Part shown: one piece after another, positions 1 through 11,003 of the stretch
How positions within the stretch are numbered: position 1 is the stretch's first letter
Layout of the letters: every line of letters starts with the position of its first letter
Source: Mucidula mucida
Taxonomy: Eukaryota; Basidiomycota; Agaricomycetes; Agaricales; Physalacriaceae
Direction: 5' to 3'
Length of the DNA: 64,000 nt
Assembly (NCBI GenBank): GCA_015501055.1
Contig: JADNYV010000032.1
Location: forward strand, 62,001-126,000
Position numbers and translations under genes: made by a program
Notes under the pieces: generated by a model
Told to the model about the DNA's origin: nothing
Databases searched by the model: none
The model's input: the letters and a program-made list of their open reading frames with translations, nothing else

Positions 1-2
1 TA

Positions 3-902
3 AAGCGGCAATGCACAAAACAGCCTCCAGATAAGGATGCCCATGCCGCAGATGCCACAAGAAGACTAGTTGAGCCTTTGAAGGAGGACGCTTCGAGCAT
101 GGCAAGGGAGCAACCTATGTCACCTTGTTATGTTGCTGGGCCACCTTCAGTATCGAGAGATGCACCTCTTCCTGTCCATGATGACGCCCTCCTCCATGCC
201 AAAGTGAATGCGACCACGTCTTCCACGCAGCTTCCCGTCGTCGTCAAAACGAAAGAACCCACCTTTGACGAAGACAGTTACCCATCTTACCACGATGAAG
301 AAGTCGAGGCCCTGATCGATTTTGACGAGGAGATGATGTTGGATGTAGAAATCTGGGAGTCGGGAATGGAACAAGCAATGCAGGATATCAAGGCAAAGTT
401 TCCCAAAACACGCCTCCCGTCAAAGGGATATAGGCAACGCCACTCCCAGCAGGAGGTGATCAATGGGTTCTGCACGACCGCGAACATTGACGGTATCCGT
501 CGACACCGAAGGGACCCTAAGCTCAAGGGCAACAAGGATAAATTTATGGAGCGGAAGAAGGAGTGGGTCCCGCTGCACTCGCAGCTGAGAAACTCGGTGA
601 TCATCGAAGGAGACGAGTATGTGTCGAGCTACGCGTTCAACCACAAGACGAGCTTGGACGAGTGCCAGCTGCGCTATCAGCCTAGAGTGAACAACGACGG
701 ATGGTATACACATACCCTGAGACAAAAGGAGATGAAGGACTTGGGAGTGTTGTTTCCTCGCTATATGGTGCAGCAGTATCAGGATGACGCTCCGTTGTAT
801 CACTGGCTGGGAAAGGAAAAGCCTTGTACGCTCATGGCTATGTTCGCGGCCAGTGGGCCTCCTTTGTCGGATTGCGAGGAACTTCCGTTGGCCACTCTGT
901 AG
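3..902 (+). CDS. hypothetical protein, 5'-truncated by the window edge
   Basis: The reading frame is open from base 3 to a TAG at 900-902, so this is the last part (about 300 residues) of a gene that begins left of the window. The first ATG in frame is at 99, but nothing marks it as a true start. The visible protein has an acidic stretch near the middle (DEEVEALIDFDEEMMLDVE) followed by a basic, tryptophan-containing C-terminal half. There is no signal peptide, membrane segment or catalytic motif that I recognise. Length and balanced codon use support real coding. The family is unknown to me. Confidence 0.6.
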   Translation, partial: KRQCTKQPPDKDAHAADATRRLVEPLKEDASSMAREQPMSPCYVAGPPSVSRDAPLPVHDDALLHAKVNATTSSTQLPVVVKTKEPTFDEDSYPSYHDEEVEALIDFDEEMMLDVEIWESGMEQAMQDIKAKFPKTRLPSKGYRQRHSQQEVINGFCTTANIDGIRRHRRDPKLKGNKDKFMERKKEWVPLHSQLRNSVIIEGDEYVSSYAFNHKTSLDECQLRYQPRVNNDGWYTHTLRQKEMKDLGVLFPRYMVQQYQDDAPLYHWLGKEKPCTLMAMFAASGPPLSDCEELPLATL

Positions 903-1307
903 TAAAAGTCCGTGCCAACTGGGCGTATACGCGCATTGCTGCTGGATGGACAGGACAGCCTGTCGTGACCGAAGGGTACTATTAGAACCGTCTTTTTTCT
1001 CTGACGTAGATATTTATTTCAATACATTCTATAATTACATTGTTTCATATTCCGTTCTTGAGTGAGAGAAAGGACAAGACAGAGTGCTTTCGGCAGTTGC
1101 CGGTCGCACGCGTGACCACTCCTTTGTGGACTGGTGCCAGTGGTGGAGGACCCCTCTTAACGTTCAACCACCACCTTGATTTGTACAAAGTGGCGCGGCC
1201 CTCTTTCACCTGACTTCTTGTACAGCCTGCCATTGCTTGAATGGCACTCCAGGTACGCGTTGTCTCGGTCATCAACTCGCCATTTGGCTTCATGATTCCT
1301 TTTCCAG
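903..1307. other. intergenic region, with a doubtful antisense ORF
   Basis: The 3' flank of the first gene and the 5' flank of the next. A 65-codon minus-strand ORF (1157-1354) has protein-like composition but overlaps the N-terminal exon of the F-box-like gene, and I could assign no family. No promoter element stands out. Confidence 0.3.
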
Positions 1308-2786
1308 GACTCTGTGTACTCGACAATTCCTCTCGAGATCAAATCCTCTATCATCGATCAACTCGACGATGCAGAGCTTGGAACTATGGCTCTTGTATGG
1401 CCTGAGACCTTGTCTAGTATTCGTCGCCGTACATTCGACTCAGTCGTCATAAGCCACCACGCGCATCACTGCGAGGATCACGCCGACGAAGCATATCGGC
1501 GCATTCAATCCTCCCTCTGCAATCTTCAAACCCTTCTTGAAAGAACGCCCGATATTGCGAGGTGCATTCGCATTCTTCATCTACGAGAGGGCACGTTTGG
1601 CAGGGTTTCTCGATTCCCCATTTCCCGACTCGATAATCTCTCCGAGTTTCTTAAATTTATACCCGAGATGAAGAATCTTGAAAGCTTCGTTCTAGAGGGC
1701 CTGAACTTCTGGATGATGGATCCCAAAGCATTAACCCGTGCACTCAGACGGTGCACCTTCAGCCTACACACTCTGCAACTCAAAGCCTGCGTGCTCCCGA
1801 TGGACATTCTTGTGGCCATTCTCCGCGCTGTCGTGGATGTACATCTCCTTGATCTCGGGACCCTGCAGTTCGACAGATTCGAAGACTGGGCTCCCTATGA
1901 TGGGTTAACTGGTGGCGAATTTCTTCTCTTCATCAATGGAACGTCCCATCCGCTCATTGATTTTGACGATCCCGCCGCGTGGAAACGTGCACTCAGACCG
2001 CCAGAGGACAGAGAGTTTTTCTGTGCTGATACACTACGGCTGCACATCATGAGCCCGGCGGACCACCGGTTTGTGGATTTTCTGGCCAGCGAAAAGTACT
2101 CCCCCATCTGTGATCTTCGAGCCTTCGAGATCTTGAGTATGGGCGGCTGGTCCAATGTCATTCAAAGGTTAAATAAGCTCTTGGCGCGGATGGGAAAGTA
2201 CTTGGAGGAGTTGACTATTTTTCAAGCACGTGTACCAGGTAAGGCAATCAATCGCTTTATGATTCACGGGGTCGTTCGCTCACGGGGTGTGGCACATTTA
2301 GTCCTTGATGACGATGTGTTCATCGACCTGTCCTACATTTCAACGTTCAGATTCTGGACACACATCAAATGTTCGACCTCTCAGGTCGGGCCGGATGTAG
2401 TCGCTCGCTGGGCGTGGCCGAATGCGCTCGAGATATACACGAGCGCCCTGCATGGATTGTCAGAGACCACCAAGCTCCGACATGTTGAGGTGAATTTGCT
2501 TCTCGATGTCGATATGCAGCAGGAAATGATCTATGGGGCAACATCAAATATTGGTTGGATCCCATTGGACGCTGCACTCACATCAAGTGTCCTAACGAGG
2601 AGCTTGGAAGTTCTCGTGTTGAACGTCTTCTTGATGGACGACCTGGAACACGATGACTCAGAGGTGGCGCGGCTTGAGGGTTGGATTCTCAATGATTGCC
2701 TGCCAGCTACACGAAGGGTATACTTTGAGTCCGATGAACGGGGCGTTATATTCTGTGAGAAGAGGTCACGGTCATCGGACACATGA
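1308..2786 (+). CDS. F-box-like / leucine-rich hypothetical protein
   Basis: A single long open frame of about 490 codons. The first 40 residues (IPLEIKSSIIDQLDDAELG, then the ALVWPETLSSIRRRTF region) resemble the degenerate F-box seen in expanded basidiomycete F-box families, followed by irregular Leu-rich segments ending in charged residues. Such proteins normally act as substrate adaptors of SCF ubiquitin ligases through Skp1; that role is inferred from family only. There is no ATG at the head of the frame. A pyrimidine-rich tract ending in CAG at 1305-1307 looks like a 3' splice site, so the start codon probably lies in a short upstream exon I could not place. The frame ends in TGA with no internal break. 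Confidence 0.65.
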   Translation, partial: DSVYSTIPLEIKSSIIDQLDDAELGTMALVWPETLSSIRRRTFDSVVISHHAHHCEDHADEAYRRIQSSLCNLQTLLERTPDIARCIRILHLREGTFGRVSRFPISRLDNLSEFLKFIPEMKNLESFVLEGLNFWMMDPKALTRALRRCTFSLHTLQLKACVLPMDILVAILRAVVDVHLLDLGTLQFDRFEDWAPYDGLTGGEFLLFINGTSHPLIDFDDPAAWKRALRPPEDREFFCADTLRLHIMSPADHRFVDFLASEKYSPICDLRAFEILSMGGWSNVIQRLNKLLARMGKYLEELTIFQARVPGKAINRFMIHGVVRSRGVAHLVLDDDVFIDLSYISTFRFWTHIKCSTSQVGPDVVARWAWPNALEIYTSALHGLSETTKLRHVEVNLLLDVDMQQEMIYGATSNIGWIPLDAALTSSVLTRSLEVLVLNVFLMDDLEHDDSEVARLEGWILNDCLPATRRVYFESDERGVIFCEKRSRSSDT

Positions 2787-2870
2787 AAACCATCTAGAAT
2801 TGTCGTTTGTACATGTCAATAGGAATCCTACTGTGGTCGATACCATTCGTGGAACTACAAACCCTTGAAT

Positions 2871-3760
2871 TTATATGAACTGGATGGGAGAAGTGGTGGG
2901 TACAGCGACAGCGAAGCCGTTGGCTTTCCAAACCTTCTCAATCTTCAACAAGCTGTCAACAGCGTTCAAGACCTTTTTTCCCACGAACACTCGCTTTACT
3001 TGAACCCGATCACCTTCTCCAGTTCATCCCGCCGCATTTTTCCGGGCATAAAGGCCGGCAAGTTGCTTTGAAAGCGGGAATGAGGGACGATGAGGATGGA
3101 AACAACCTACGCATCGTGACATCCAAGGCCGGGTGGGCATCTTGGAACGCGACACAGCTTTGTCGCCAAAGACTTTCTCGACCACGTATGTAAGCCAAGG
3201 GCAACCAACAGCAGCCTCTTCTTTCGTAGCGGAATTGAAGTCTGCACCTCATAATGTCAGTTTCTGACTTGTTCCAGGATGAGGATCAAACGCCCACCAT
3301 TCGCACCGTACGGCCCTCCAAAAGGGCACGAGGCCATTGATGTAGTACTAACCACAGCGTTACGGACCCCTGCTTTATATCCCTCTTCGAGGACGTGGAC
3401 GGAGCCTTGGATCGTAGTCTAAGCGTTCGACAGATTAACGCGAATCGTGAGGCGGAGTATATATCGGTTCACCTTGAGAGCAGCCTCAAAGTCTGCCTTT
3501 CCAGGCAGTGGCGCTGCGGGCGATATCCGGGACGTCAAAGCGAAACCCTGAAGGTTGCGCATCCCAGAGAGACTTGGGAATATCTCATGCTGTACGTTGC
3601 TTATTGGCGAATTCGAAACATTTTCGGCGTGCCTTGTCAAAATAGAAAGCATTATAGCATGCTTACTTGGATCCTTGATAACCTGATGTTCAACGTGTTC
3701 GTCCACGGGCTTCAAGGGCAAGAAAGAGGGTCTGCCTAGCCATTGATCAAGCAAGTAAAT
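2871..3760 (-). pseudogene. decayed NAD(P)-dependent epimerase/reductase (copy A)
   Basis: Pieces of the extended short-chain dehydrogenase family (dihydroflavonol/aldehyde-reductase type) are scattered over shifted frames: the APLPGKADFEAALKVN segment, a GYKAGVRNAVVSTTSMA strand, the active-site YVVEK (YxxxK) motif, and the C-terminal KVWKANGFAVAVP. The N-terminal Rossmann loop is absent, and the stretch between ALDVT and VLNAVDSL, which in copy B holds about 100 residues (VYGPLAPG to STILDTVD), is deleted. Copy B lies just upstream on the same strand, so this is a broken tandem duplicate. Not expected to make enzyme. Confidence 0.75.
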
Positions 3761-4006
3761 GGGAATGTAGGTCTGGACGAATCTCAGGCCATACGGCGTT
3801 GATTATGATTCGGTTTTAACTGGAATGATTTGCGGTCTTTGAAAATGGCTGGCAACAATGGTGATTGCTGGGCACTTACCTATCTCCATCTTGTGCCTTC
3901 AAGAGTGGCGCTCGATGACGTCGGTTGGTAGATCCCGCTCGTCTCTACTGAGAACTAAAACGGATGTGTGCTGTGCAACAACAAAAACTTTCTCATTATC
4001 AACACA

Positions 4007-5390
4007 CTAAAATTGCACCGGGGGCGCCGACGGTACACGGACGTCATACCCTTTCGCTTTCCAAGCGTTCTCAACCTCCACTAACCTATCGACAGTATCC
4101 AGTATCGTGCTCTGCCAGGAGACGTGGGAGTCCACCTTAAGACCTACCACCTCCTCGAGAACATCCTGAAACACCTCGCTCTCTAGGAACGGCGGCAAAT
4201 CGGGGGCCTTGTCCGCGTCGAAAAGGCGGTGTTGCAACTCTGGTCGCTCCTTCGCGAGGTAAGCGAGAACATCTTTCCAGATCCACGGTTGGGACGAGAC
4301 GATGGCGTAGCGCTTATCTCCTACTTCAGAGGATGGGCGAGACGTTAGAGCGAGGACGTGAGCGCGAGCTGTGTCGCGCACGTCCACGTAGCCGGCTGTC
4401 GGAGGGAAGTTGCCAACGTTCTTATCCAAAAGTCCGTAAATGTAGCCGTCGGTTGAGATGGCGGAGTAGTTAGGCTCAGGAATAACGTGTTCAAATCCTG
4501 GAGCGAGAGGACCATAGACCCAGTTGGGAGCAACTGTTTGAGCATATTAAGATGACAGCTTCCTAACGACTTGAATGAATAGTTACTGCTAGTGACATCC
4601 AGGTCAGGATGGGCCCTCTTGAACTCGAGAATAGCCTTGTCAGCGAAAGTCTTTTCAGCAACGTAGGTGCCCCATTCCCCGCCTGCAGCAGCCTCTTCTT
4701 TGGTGATTGGGTGGAAATCTGTTCAGGTATGAGATGTGAAGTAGAAGGTTCGTTAGGCTATATACCATTAACGCCGAACGGTCCATTAAATGGGAAAGCG
4801 GCTATAGATGTCGTTACGACGACCTTCCTGATCCCCGCCTTGTACCCTTGTTCCAAGATGTTCAAAGAACCTTGCACGGCCGTCTGGTGACATGTGAGTT
4901 GAAAGAGAAGATGGTGTAGAGGATAGTATTCACCCTCAATGCTGTCTCGAAATCAGCTCTTCCTGGAACAGGCGCGGCGGTATGTATGATGTATTGAATA
5001 TCTGATGGCAGATCATAAGAACGCATTTTCATACTATCAGCGGCCACTACCTTTCAAAATCTCGGTGAAATCTCCTGAAGCGATATCTGGGACATCGCAA
5101 ACTTCGAAGCTACCGGGATCGTACTTCTCCATTAATGCCTTGCGCAAGCCTTCGACTTTAGTCCCGCGAGCGGTGCTAGTAAGGCATGTCAGGGTATGAG
5201 AATAGACGGGCCTAAAATGAGATAATACTCACGCGCGCACGAAGTAGCCCTGATTTAAGAGCTGAAGAACGATGTGGTGGGCAATGAAGCCAGAGCCAGC
5301 AGTCACCTATTCACCAATTCGTCAGCCATTGGCGCGCCATAGGAAAGGAGAGGCGCGAATTACAAGTACTCGTTTACCATGATTCGACAT
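4007..5390 (-). CDS. NAD(P)-dependent epimerase/dihydroflavonol-reductase-like oxidoreductase (copy B)
   Basis: An extended short-chain dehydrogenase, probably a cytosolic NAD(P)H-dependent aldehyde/ketone reductase of the dihydroflavonol-reductase/Gre2 type; the substrate is unknown. Exons read from MSNHGKRVLV across five short introns. The N-terminal nucleotide loop is VTAGSGFIA, where the family more often has TGAxGFIA, so the first glycine position is altered. Then come HTAAPVPGRADFE, the active-site YVAEK (YxxxK), WVYGPLAPGFE, YVDVRDTARAHVLAL and a C-terminal helix ending VPSAPPVQF. About 345 residues, the usual family size, with no frameshift found. It is the only intact member of a three-copy tandem array. 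Confidence 0.85.
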
Positions 5391-6117
5391 GGCGAGATGA
5401 GGGTTTCAGACACCTTGATAAGACAACTGCCTCTTTTAAGAGGCCACCGAAGCGTTTCAAGCCGTCAAGTATTGAAAGTCAGTTCGGACGTCGCGGCATC
5501 TTATGGAAACGCAACGAAGGCATTCCTTAATAATAGGCGAGGCGTTTGGTCATCTGAATCTGCTGATACTAGGCTCTGGAAGCCGAAGTTGAGTGGTAAG
5601 TTACAAGAGCAGATGAACAGACGGACCAAAACGCACGATATCTTGGGTAACTCTAGCCCGCCAACGTTCTGCTAGTGGTGTTAACTCGCTTTCCTCTCGT
5701 AATATCTCAGCAGCTTACTTGAAACCTCCCATTGCCAAGTGCACATTTATGTTTGTTGGCTGACGTGAAGTGAAGCGTGTACACTTGCATCCCGGTAAAT
5801 TTCAGAGGCGCTTTGCCGAAAATGGTTGTTGACCCTTCTTTCGCTTGGACTACTTTCAAGTTTCTATCTTCCTCGGATCCGCAGGAAAATGGAACTTTGT
5901 CATTGCACCAGTCAGAAGAGCCTGCAGAGCCCAGCCCAGCTTGGCAAGAAAAGATAAGGGTCTTTGAAGGAGAATGAGCAAGTACCTGGTGAAACGAAAG
6001 GCACGTAATGTGCAGGATTGAAGCAGATTGAAGCTCAAGCGGTCAAACTTCAGGCGCTCATGAGCGTTCCGGACAACAGAGCATCAAAGTTGGGTTAGGG
6101 TTATCATAATAGGACGC

Positions 6118-6560
6118 TCATTCAACATCGAGTCGAATCTTTACCGGTACACTGACAGAATACCCACTCGCTTTCCACGCGGCCTCAGTTCTGACCAAGC
6201 TATCCACCGTATCCAATATCGTCTGCTCCCATGGAATCCATGCTCCCTTTTTAACACCTACAACATCTTCCAATGCTTCATTTCCGAGCCCAAGCAGTTT
6301 CATTTCCTCGCTGGACACCTTCTCGACAGCAAGGAGTCTATCCTTCAGCGCCGGCCTCTCTTTCTCAATCAACGCGATGGCCCTGGGCCAACTAAAGGAG
6401 TGTGGCGAGATGACAGGGTATCGCTTGTGGCCCACCTCTACCTACACAGTGAGCAAAGTCTGAGCCAAGCAGCGCCAAGCAACGCGCGCATAGGAAGGCG
6501 GAGCGGCGCGATGCCCAGGATCCCGCGTTACAATAGCGCAACTGACATTTTGGAAACGAC
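6118..6560 (-). pseudogene. 3' stub of an epimerase/reductase (copy C)
   Basis: The last about 100 codons match the C-terminal third of copy B (HKRYPVISP, then ERPALKDRLL, EQTILDTVDSLVRTEAAWKA). Upstream only a short GRFQNVS-like scrap remains before homology ends. The Rossmann fold and the YxxxK active site are missing. Interspersed repeat R begins about 120 bp further upstream, so loss of the 5' part may be linked to that insertion or a rearrangement around it. Confidence 0.7.
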
Positions 6561-6680
6561 CGTCCTACAATTCTGTTAGTTCCGTGTGTTGTGGAAGGAC
6601 GTGACACGTCAGGTGATGGTGTTAGTTAAGTTGAGAGAGATCGATCATGGCGGCGCGAGACTCATCGCGCCGCGCCGCAC

Positions 6681-7372
6681 CGCCGCCGCCGATCACCAAA
6701 GTTCTGAGGCTCGATGGCCGCTCCTATATCATACTCTGTCTACAGTACAATATTCAGTATTCCTTGGGGGCCTCCAAATCCTAACCTAAGTCCTATGGGT
6801 GGTCTGATCCTTTCTGGATGGACTGAATAATTGCAGCTAGGCACCAGACCGACGATGCGTCGCATGCCCCAGGGTAGCCGATGCCAACTATATGAGCAAG
6901 CCTTGATGTAGTAGTTAGTCGTAGTGTACTGGTCCTAGTAGGTAGTACATCAAGGCTTGCTCATGTAGTGGGCAGAGGTTACCTGGTAGTCAGCCGAGCA
7001 ACACGGGCCTGACCAGCTCGAGAGTCTCCTGACGGGCATGTAGGACTGACTGAGGCTCTACACTCGACCAACTGTGAAAGTTCAGTCTGTTAACAGGGGA
7101 GGACAGCACCTTTTTGCTTCAACTAAGTACTTGCCGACCGTATCGTCCTCGCTAGAACCGTATGAAAAGCAAGTTTTTCTGCGTGAGACGCGTTGATAAT
7201 ATTCACCACCGTCGCATAGCTATGTATGTTGATCACGAACATCTGTCGACACTCGTCCGGCCTCACCTTGGCTATTAGTACGCGTCTAGGTCTCTTGACG
7301 AAGCCGTCTATACGGAGTCCAATGCTCTCGAGTAAGTCAAAAAATTCATGCTGGGACGACTTGAATTGAAGG
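6681..7372 (-). repeat. interspersed repeat R, copy R1 (long form)
   Basis: One of five related copies in the window (also at 28324, 31617, 38650 and 42582). The order is shared: a GAGTAT/CAGAGTAAG-like end, TGCAATCATTCAGTCCAT, a central hairpin, GGCCAGGCCCGTGTTGCTC, and a GACTGAACTTTCACAG tract. In R1 the hairpin arms (6892-6910 and 6946-6964) are a perfect 19-bp inverted repeat. R1 and the copy at 42582 extend about 260 bp further than the others and both stop at CTTGAATTGAA, which suggests a true element end. No convincing coding capacity and no RNA polymerase III boxes seen. Confidence 0.8.
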
Positions 7373-7914
7373 TGTGGTGCACAATATCATCGCCCCTATC
7401 GTCTGTGTTGAAGGTGCTAACACTGGCGAGAGGTTCACCTGAAGATCCTCGAGAACCATGCTCGAAAGAATGACAAGAATGATTTTTTGTCCCGTATTAG
7501 CGCAAGTACCAAGTACGTTAATAATGTTTAGTCGCTGATCACCGAACAAACGAGACAAGTATCGCAATGTTCTCACGTATAAACAAGGTGCCCCCCGGGC
7601 ATCGACACGAATGGTAGTACTTAGCTGCAATGCTCAGCTATCGGCGCCACCTACGGAGAACACACCTGATCGCAGTACGCGTGGCAGAAATGCAAGATTC
7701 TGCCCGATTAGACCTGCAGTCGGTAAGCTACGGCCGCCTCATTACGAATCGAATCGATAAAAAGACGCACCAACGACAGGTCCATCGTGTATCTCATTTA
7801 TACTACCCAATCTAAAGCGATAGCTTTCTTACCAAATGTTGAGGGGATTAATCGTCCGGAACAATGCTCCCAGCAGACCAAGACTGCAAGTTTAAGACTC
7901 GTACACGCAGCGTC
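7373..7914. other. region without a recognised gene
   Basis: Lies between the end of repeat R1 and the stop codon of the Hpm1-like gene. A minus-strand ORF reaching 7630 has a hydrophobic C-terminal half but no family resemblance and abuts the repeat end. I cannot support a gene. Confidence 0.3.
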
Positions 7915-9101
7915 CTACCAATTTATGTGTAAGATCTTCCTTCCCACTCCTTCATTCCTCTCCCAAACGGCCTTGGCATCGCCGCCGCTCTTTTGTATGG
8001 CTTCAATAAAAGCAGTAATACCCCCGCCGACACCGAAATAGAACACCTTGGCTGCGACAAGGCAGATAGTGTTTGGAGAGCATGAAGATTTGAGCAACGC
8101 GACCAATGGCGGAACACTTTCAGAGCGGTATATCGTCTCCGAGGTGAGTACGATATCGTATCGATGCTCTGGATGAAAAGTGCGCCACGAGCCGGATGAA
8201 AATCGGAGGTTGATTGAATATTCCTTTAACGACGCGAGGAAGGCGGCTGTGAGCTCGGGTGTGATTGGTATATCCGCTGCTGAGGAAGGGTCCGCAGGAG
8301 GGAGTTCTGCTTCTGGGTCTTCCAGGAGCGGCTCACGATAGGGTTTAGATGCGTCAGACATGTCTATATGACTAGTCAGAAAGGTAATGTTGTTCCAAAG
8401 CGAGACTTACACCATGCAACTACTATGTTCGGAAATGTAATTAGTTCGAGCACCGAGGCGTTGTAGTCTTGGAAGTGAATTTCGGTCGGATGTGTTTGCA
8501 GTCCTCGAGAGAATATTTCGCGTATGAGGTATAAAGAGGGCACAGCTGTCCCACAGCCTATCTAAAGGAATGAAATGAGGAATGGACGATGACAGTAGGG
8601 CTTTACTAACCTCGAGTATCCGTTTTCCCGCAGGATGACAATCCGTATTTCCGGCAAGATAGTCTACTAGATCCAGACTGCACTCCCATGTCTTTAGCCC
8701 GCCTTCGTACACGCCATGTACTAGGTCCGACGGCGCATCCAAAAAGTCTGCCGCGTCTTTGCCAATGGCGTTGTCGCTGTCCTCCTCGTTGATCACTTGG
8801 AATCGAGCATCGAATAAATCCCGCCTCGGGATGCTAATGGTCTCGCCGGAAGAGAGCGGTATGGTCAGAGGCGAGCACGATATCAGAGGCGGTAAGCAGT
8901 CTATCTATTCTTTGCAATACAAAAGCGTCAATAGAAATCAGCATTTAAAAGTAAATGGCGCACAAGATGCTGTAACGCGATATCTTGATATGGCTCTTCT
9001 ACCAGTCCCTGTTCCTCTGGCAATGGCGGCTTTTCTTGAGCAGCAGAGAGACCCGGGATTTCCTCGAGCGTATCATCGATCTCAAAATCGAATTTGAACA
9101 T
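7915..9101 (-). CDS. HPM1: protein-histidine N-methyltransferase, Hpm1/METTL18 type
   Basis: A seven-beta-strand SAM-dependent methyltransferase. Hpm1/METTL18 enzymes methylate a histidine in ribosomal protein uL3. Exons give MFKFDFEIDDTLEEIP at the N terminus, then LVHGVYEGGLKTWECSLDLV, the family's signature substrate/SAM region, then motif I IGCGTAVPSLYL directly after a short intron, then FQDYN and VLELITFPN, and the late SETIYR motif followed by KVFYFGVGGG. Four exons join in frame without a break. The C terminus (KILHINW) is the normal family end. Start at 9101 is preferred over an in-frame ATG 39 bp upstream because the MFKFDF N terminus fits the family. The DUF1774 gene upstream reads the same way. 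Confidence 0.88.
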
Positions 9102-9275
9102 TTTTCGGAAGATGGTGGTGGTCGGGCAGAGTGTGATCACATGAGAAGAATGTAAAGGATATCTTGATTCTTCCTTCTTTTAGAGTTTGGAAATCGAGAC
9201 TACAGATACTAAGTTCAAGCAGATTGTACATACAGGAAGATTGGCATAGCAATATTCGTCAAAGTACAGTAGAAA

Positions 9276-10360
9276 TCAACCCAACAAAGGCTCCGTTTCC
9301 AAAATAGTAGGCAAAGCTCGTGGGCTCCGCACCTCCGCCCTCTCCTGGTCCACAAAAGATTCTCGAAAATAGAGGGCGTGCAATATGACACCAGCGGTCA
9401 CCATATACAACAAGGACGATATCGCGATGCCCACGGTCGCGAGGATGGCAAACACCAAAGCGCATTTATGCACGAAACCAGAACTCCTCTGCTGATCCGC
9501 GACCGCCCACAGCGCAATGGTGATAGGAATACCAAAGTAAAAATCGCCCCCACTGAAGTGGTGTATGACCTTGGGCTCGAATCGCGACCAATCAATAATG
9601 TCCACGCGCGTCGTGCCCATGCTCGTGGTAGTGCCCTGCATACCCGAGAGGAAGAGGAACACGAAGAACTTTGTCCACCCGCCGGCTCTCTCCGTCGCCA
9701 CGACGCCAAAAGCGTCGAAGATGTTTTGCCACACAAGAACCGCCATCCACCCGTAATATAGAGCAAAAGGCAGGTTCACAAACAGCTCCTCGCCCAAGCT
9801 CGGAAGGGGTCGATCAATAGGGCGTCCGTGTAGCCAAATGGTACCGACTGTCCATGATACGAAAATACCGAGAAGCCAGGCCCACACATAATGTTTTCCT
9901 GAAGCCCAGACGTGGATGTAGACGAGGTTCAGGACACCAAGGAAGGGCAAGTTCCAACCTATACCGTGGATAATAGAAGCTTGCCCTCCTGGAAAGAACT
10001 GGAATGTTACAGTCCCGAGGAGAAGAAAGTGGATCACAGCCCTGTGAACGTATATGAATGCTTGTTTTCAAATGGTTCCAAGGATGCAAGACTTGCCATA
10101 TGTTGAATACCCAAGGAGCCGGCGTAATGTACGTCCCTTTGCCCACATAGTGGATATCGTCTCCCGTCCCAATGATGTATATGTGGTTGGCGAAGCAGAG
10201 AGCATAGACAATGACATTTGTGAACTGTTGAGCGGCTCAGTGCAGTTCACACGGACGGATGAGGAGATGGACAGACCTTCAGTAACAAGTTATCAGTCCA
10301 TGAATTACGGACCGTTGAACGAGGTACAGTCTCGCTGTCTGGATTAGTGTAATCGACCAT
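9276..10360 (-). CDS. DUF1774-family fungal multi-pass membrane protein
   Basis: Three exons give about 310 residues with roughly seven to eight hydrophobic segments. Key stretches: MVDYTNPDSETVPRS at the start, TYITPAPWVFNIW, FFPGGQASIIHGIGWNLPFL, ELFVNLPFALYYGWMAVLV and a charged tail ending LETEPLLG. The ITPAPWVFxIW and LPFxLYxGW patterns match, from memory, the fungal DUF1774 family, whose function is unknown. The second intron starts with GC (G|GCAAGT, about 10099) and ends CACAG; removing it restores the frame exactly, so it is a GC-AG intron. A C-terminal EPLL-type motif could be a sorting signal, which is inference. Confidence 0.8.
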
Positions 10361-11003
10361 GGTGGTCGAAGTCACAGAGGTCTGACCGATCAGGCCTCAA
10401 GTGACACCCTTTAGCGGACCAAAGATACAGTGTACACCCAATTAGCCTTTTTACTAAGAAACTAGTTCACCTCGTCTTTGGGAGAAAAACAGACTCCAGT
10501 CAGGCATTCGAGACCGGCACTTTTCCCTAGTAGTCTGTAATTGGCCATGCATGTAAGTTATCCGACTGGCTCTCGAACGTGAAGTCCACGTACCTTTAGT
10601 TTCGATCGTCGCGGTCAAAAGGGCGAACATTGACACGGTCATGCGGCTAATCAAGTCATCTTGGGAAGACGACGGCCCTGTTCCTGCTCATCAGTGAGGT
10701 ACGAGCTGATCGAGTCTGCCTAGGGGAGACTAACATTTTTTTGCTACTTTCCCCGCGTACCTCGTACGCGACGACGTTGATCCTTATTGTACAGCCTCAT
10801 TTCAGCAGTTGGAAATGTCACTAAATATATTGTACACAGGAATGTTTTCTACAGCTCCAATTACTTCGGACCGTTAGCTCTGACTAGTGACACATCTTCC
10901 TCGGAATTTGGCATGCTCATGGATGTACAACATGCAATTACAGTTACTCGATAAGAGATGAGTCGTGCGAATCTAACAGTGAGTAGCGAAAACATATGCA
11001 ATC
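10361..11003. other. intergenic region
   Basis: Separates the DUF1774 gene from the 3' end of the S1/P1 nuclease gene. A 66-codon minus-strand ORF (10454-10654) has no recognisable feature. I see no repeat copy or RNA gene here. Confidence 0.4.

Noticed and set aside
1179..1195. Similarity to a Gateway attB2-like sequence (TGTACAAAGTGG)
   Set aside because: Only about 12 bases match, the flanks do not, and the bases sit in normal fungal DNA. Treated as chance.
1157..1354. Minus-strand ORF overlapping the F-box-like gene start
   Set aside because: Protein-like composition but no family, and it would overlap a well-supported exon in antisense.
9378..9761. Plus-strand ORFs inside the DUF1774 gene
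   Set aside because: Shadows of the membrane protein on the minus strand; composition is His/Arg-rich with no domain.
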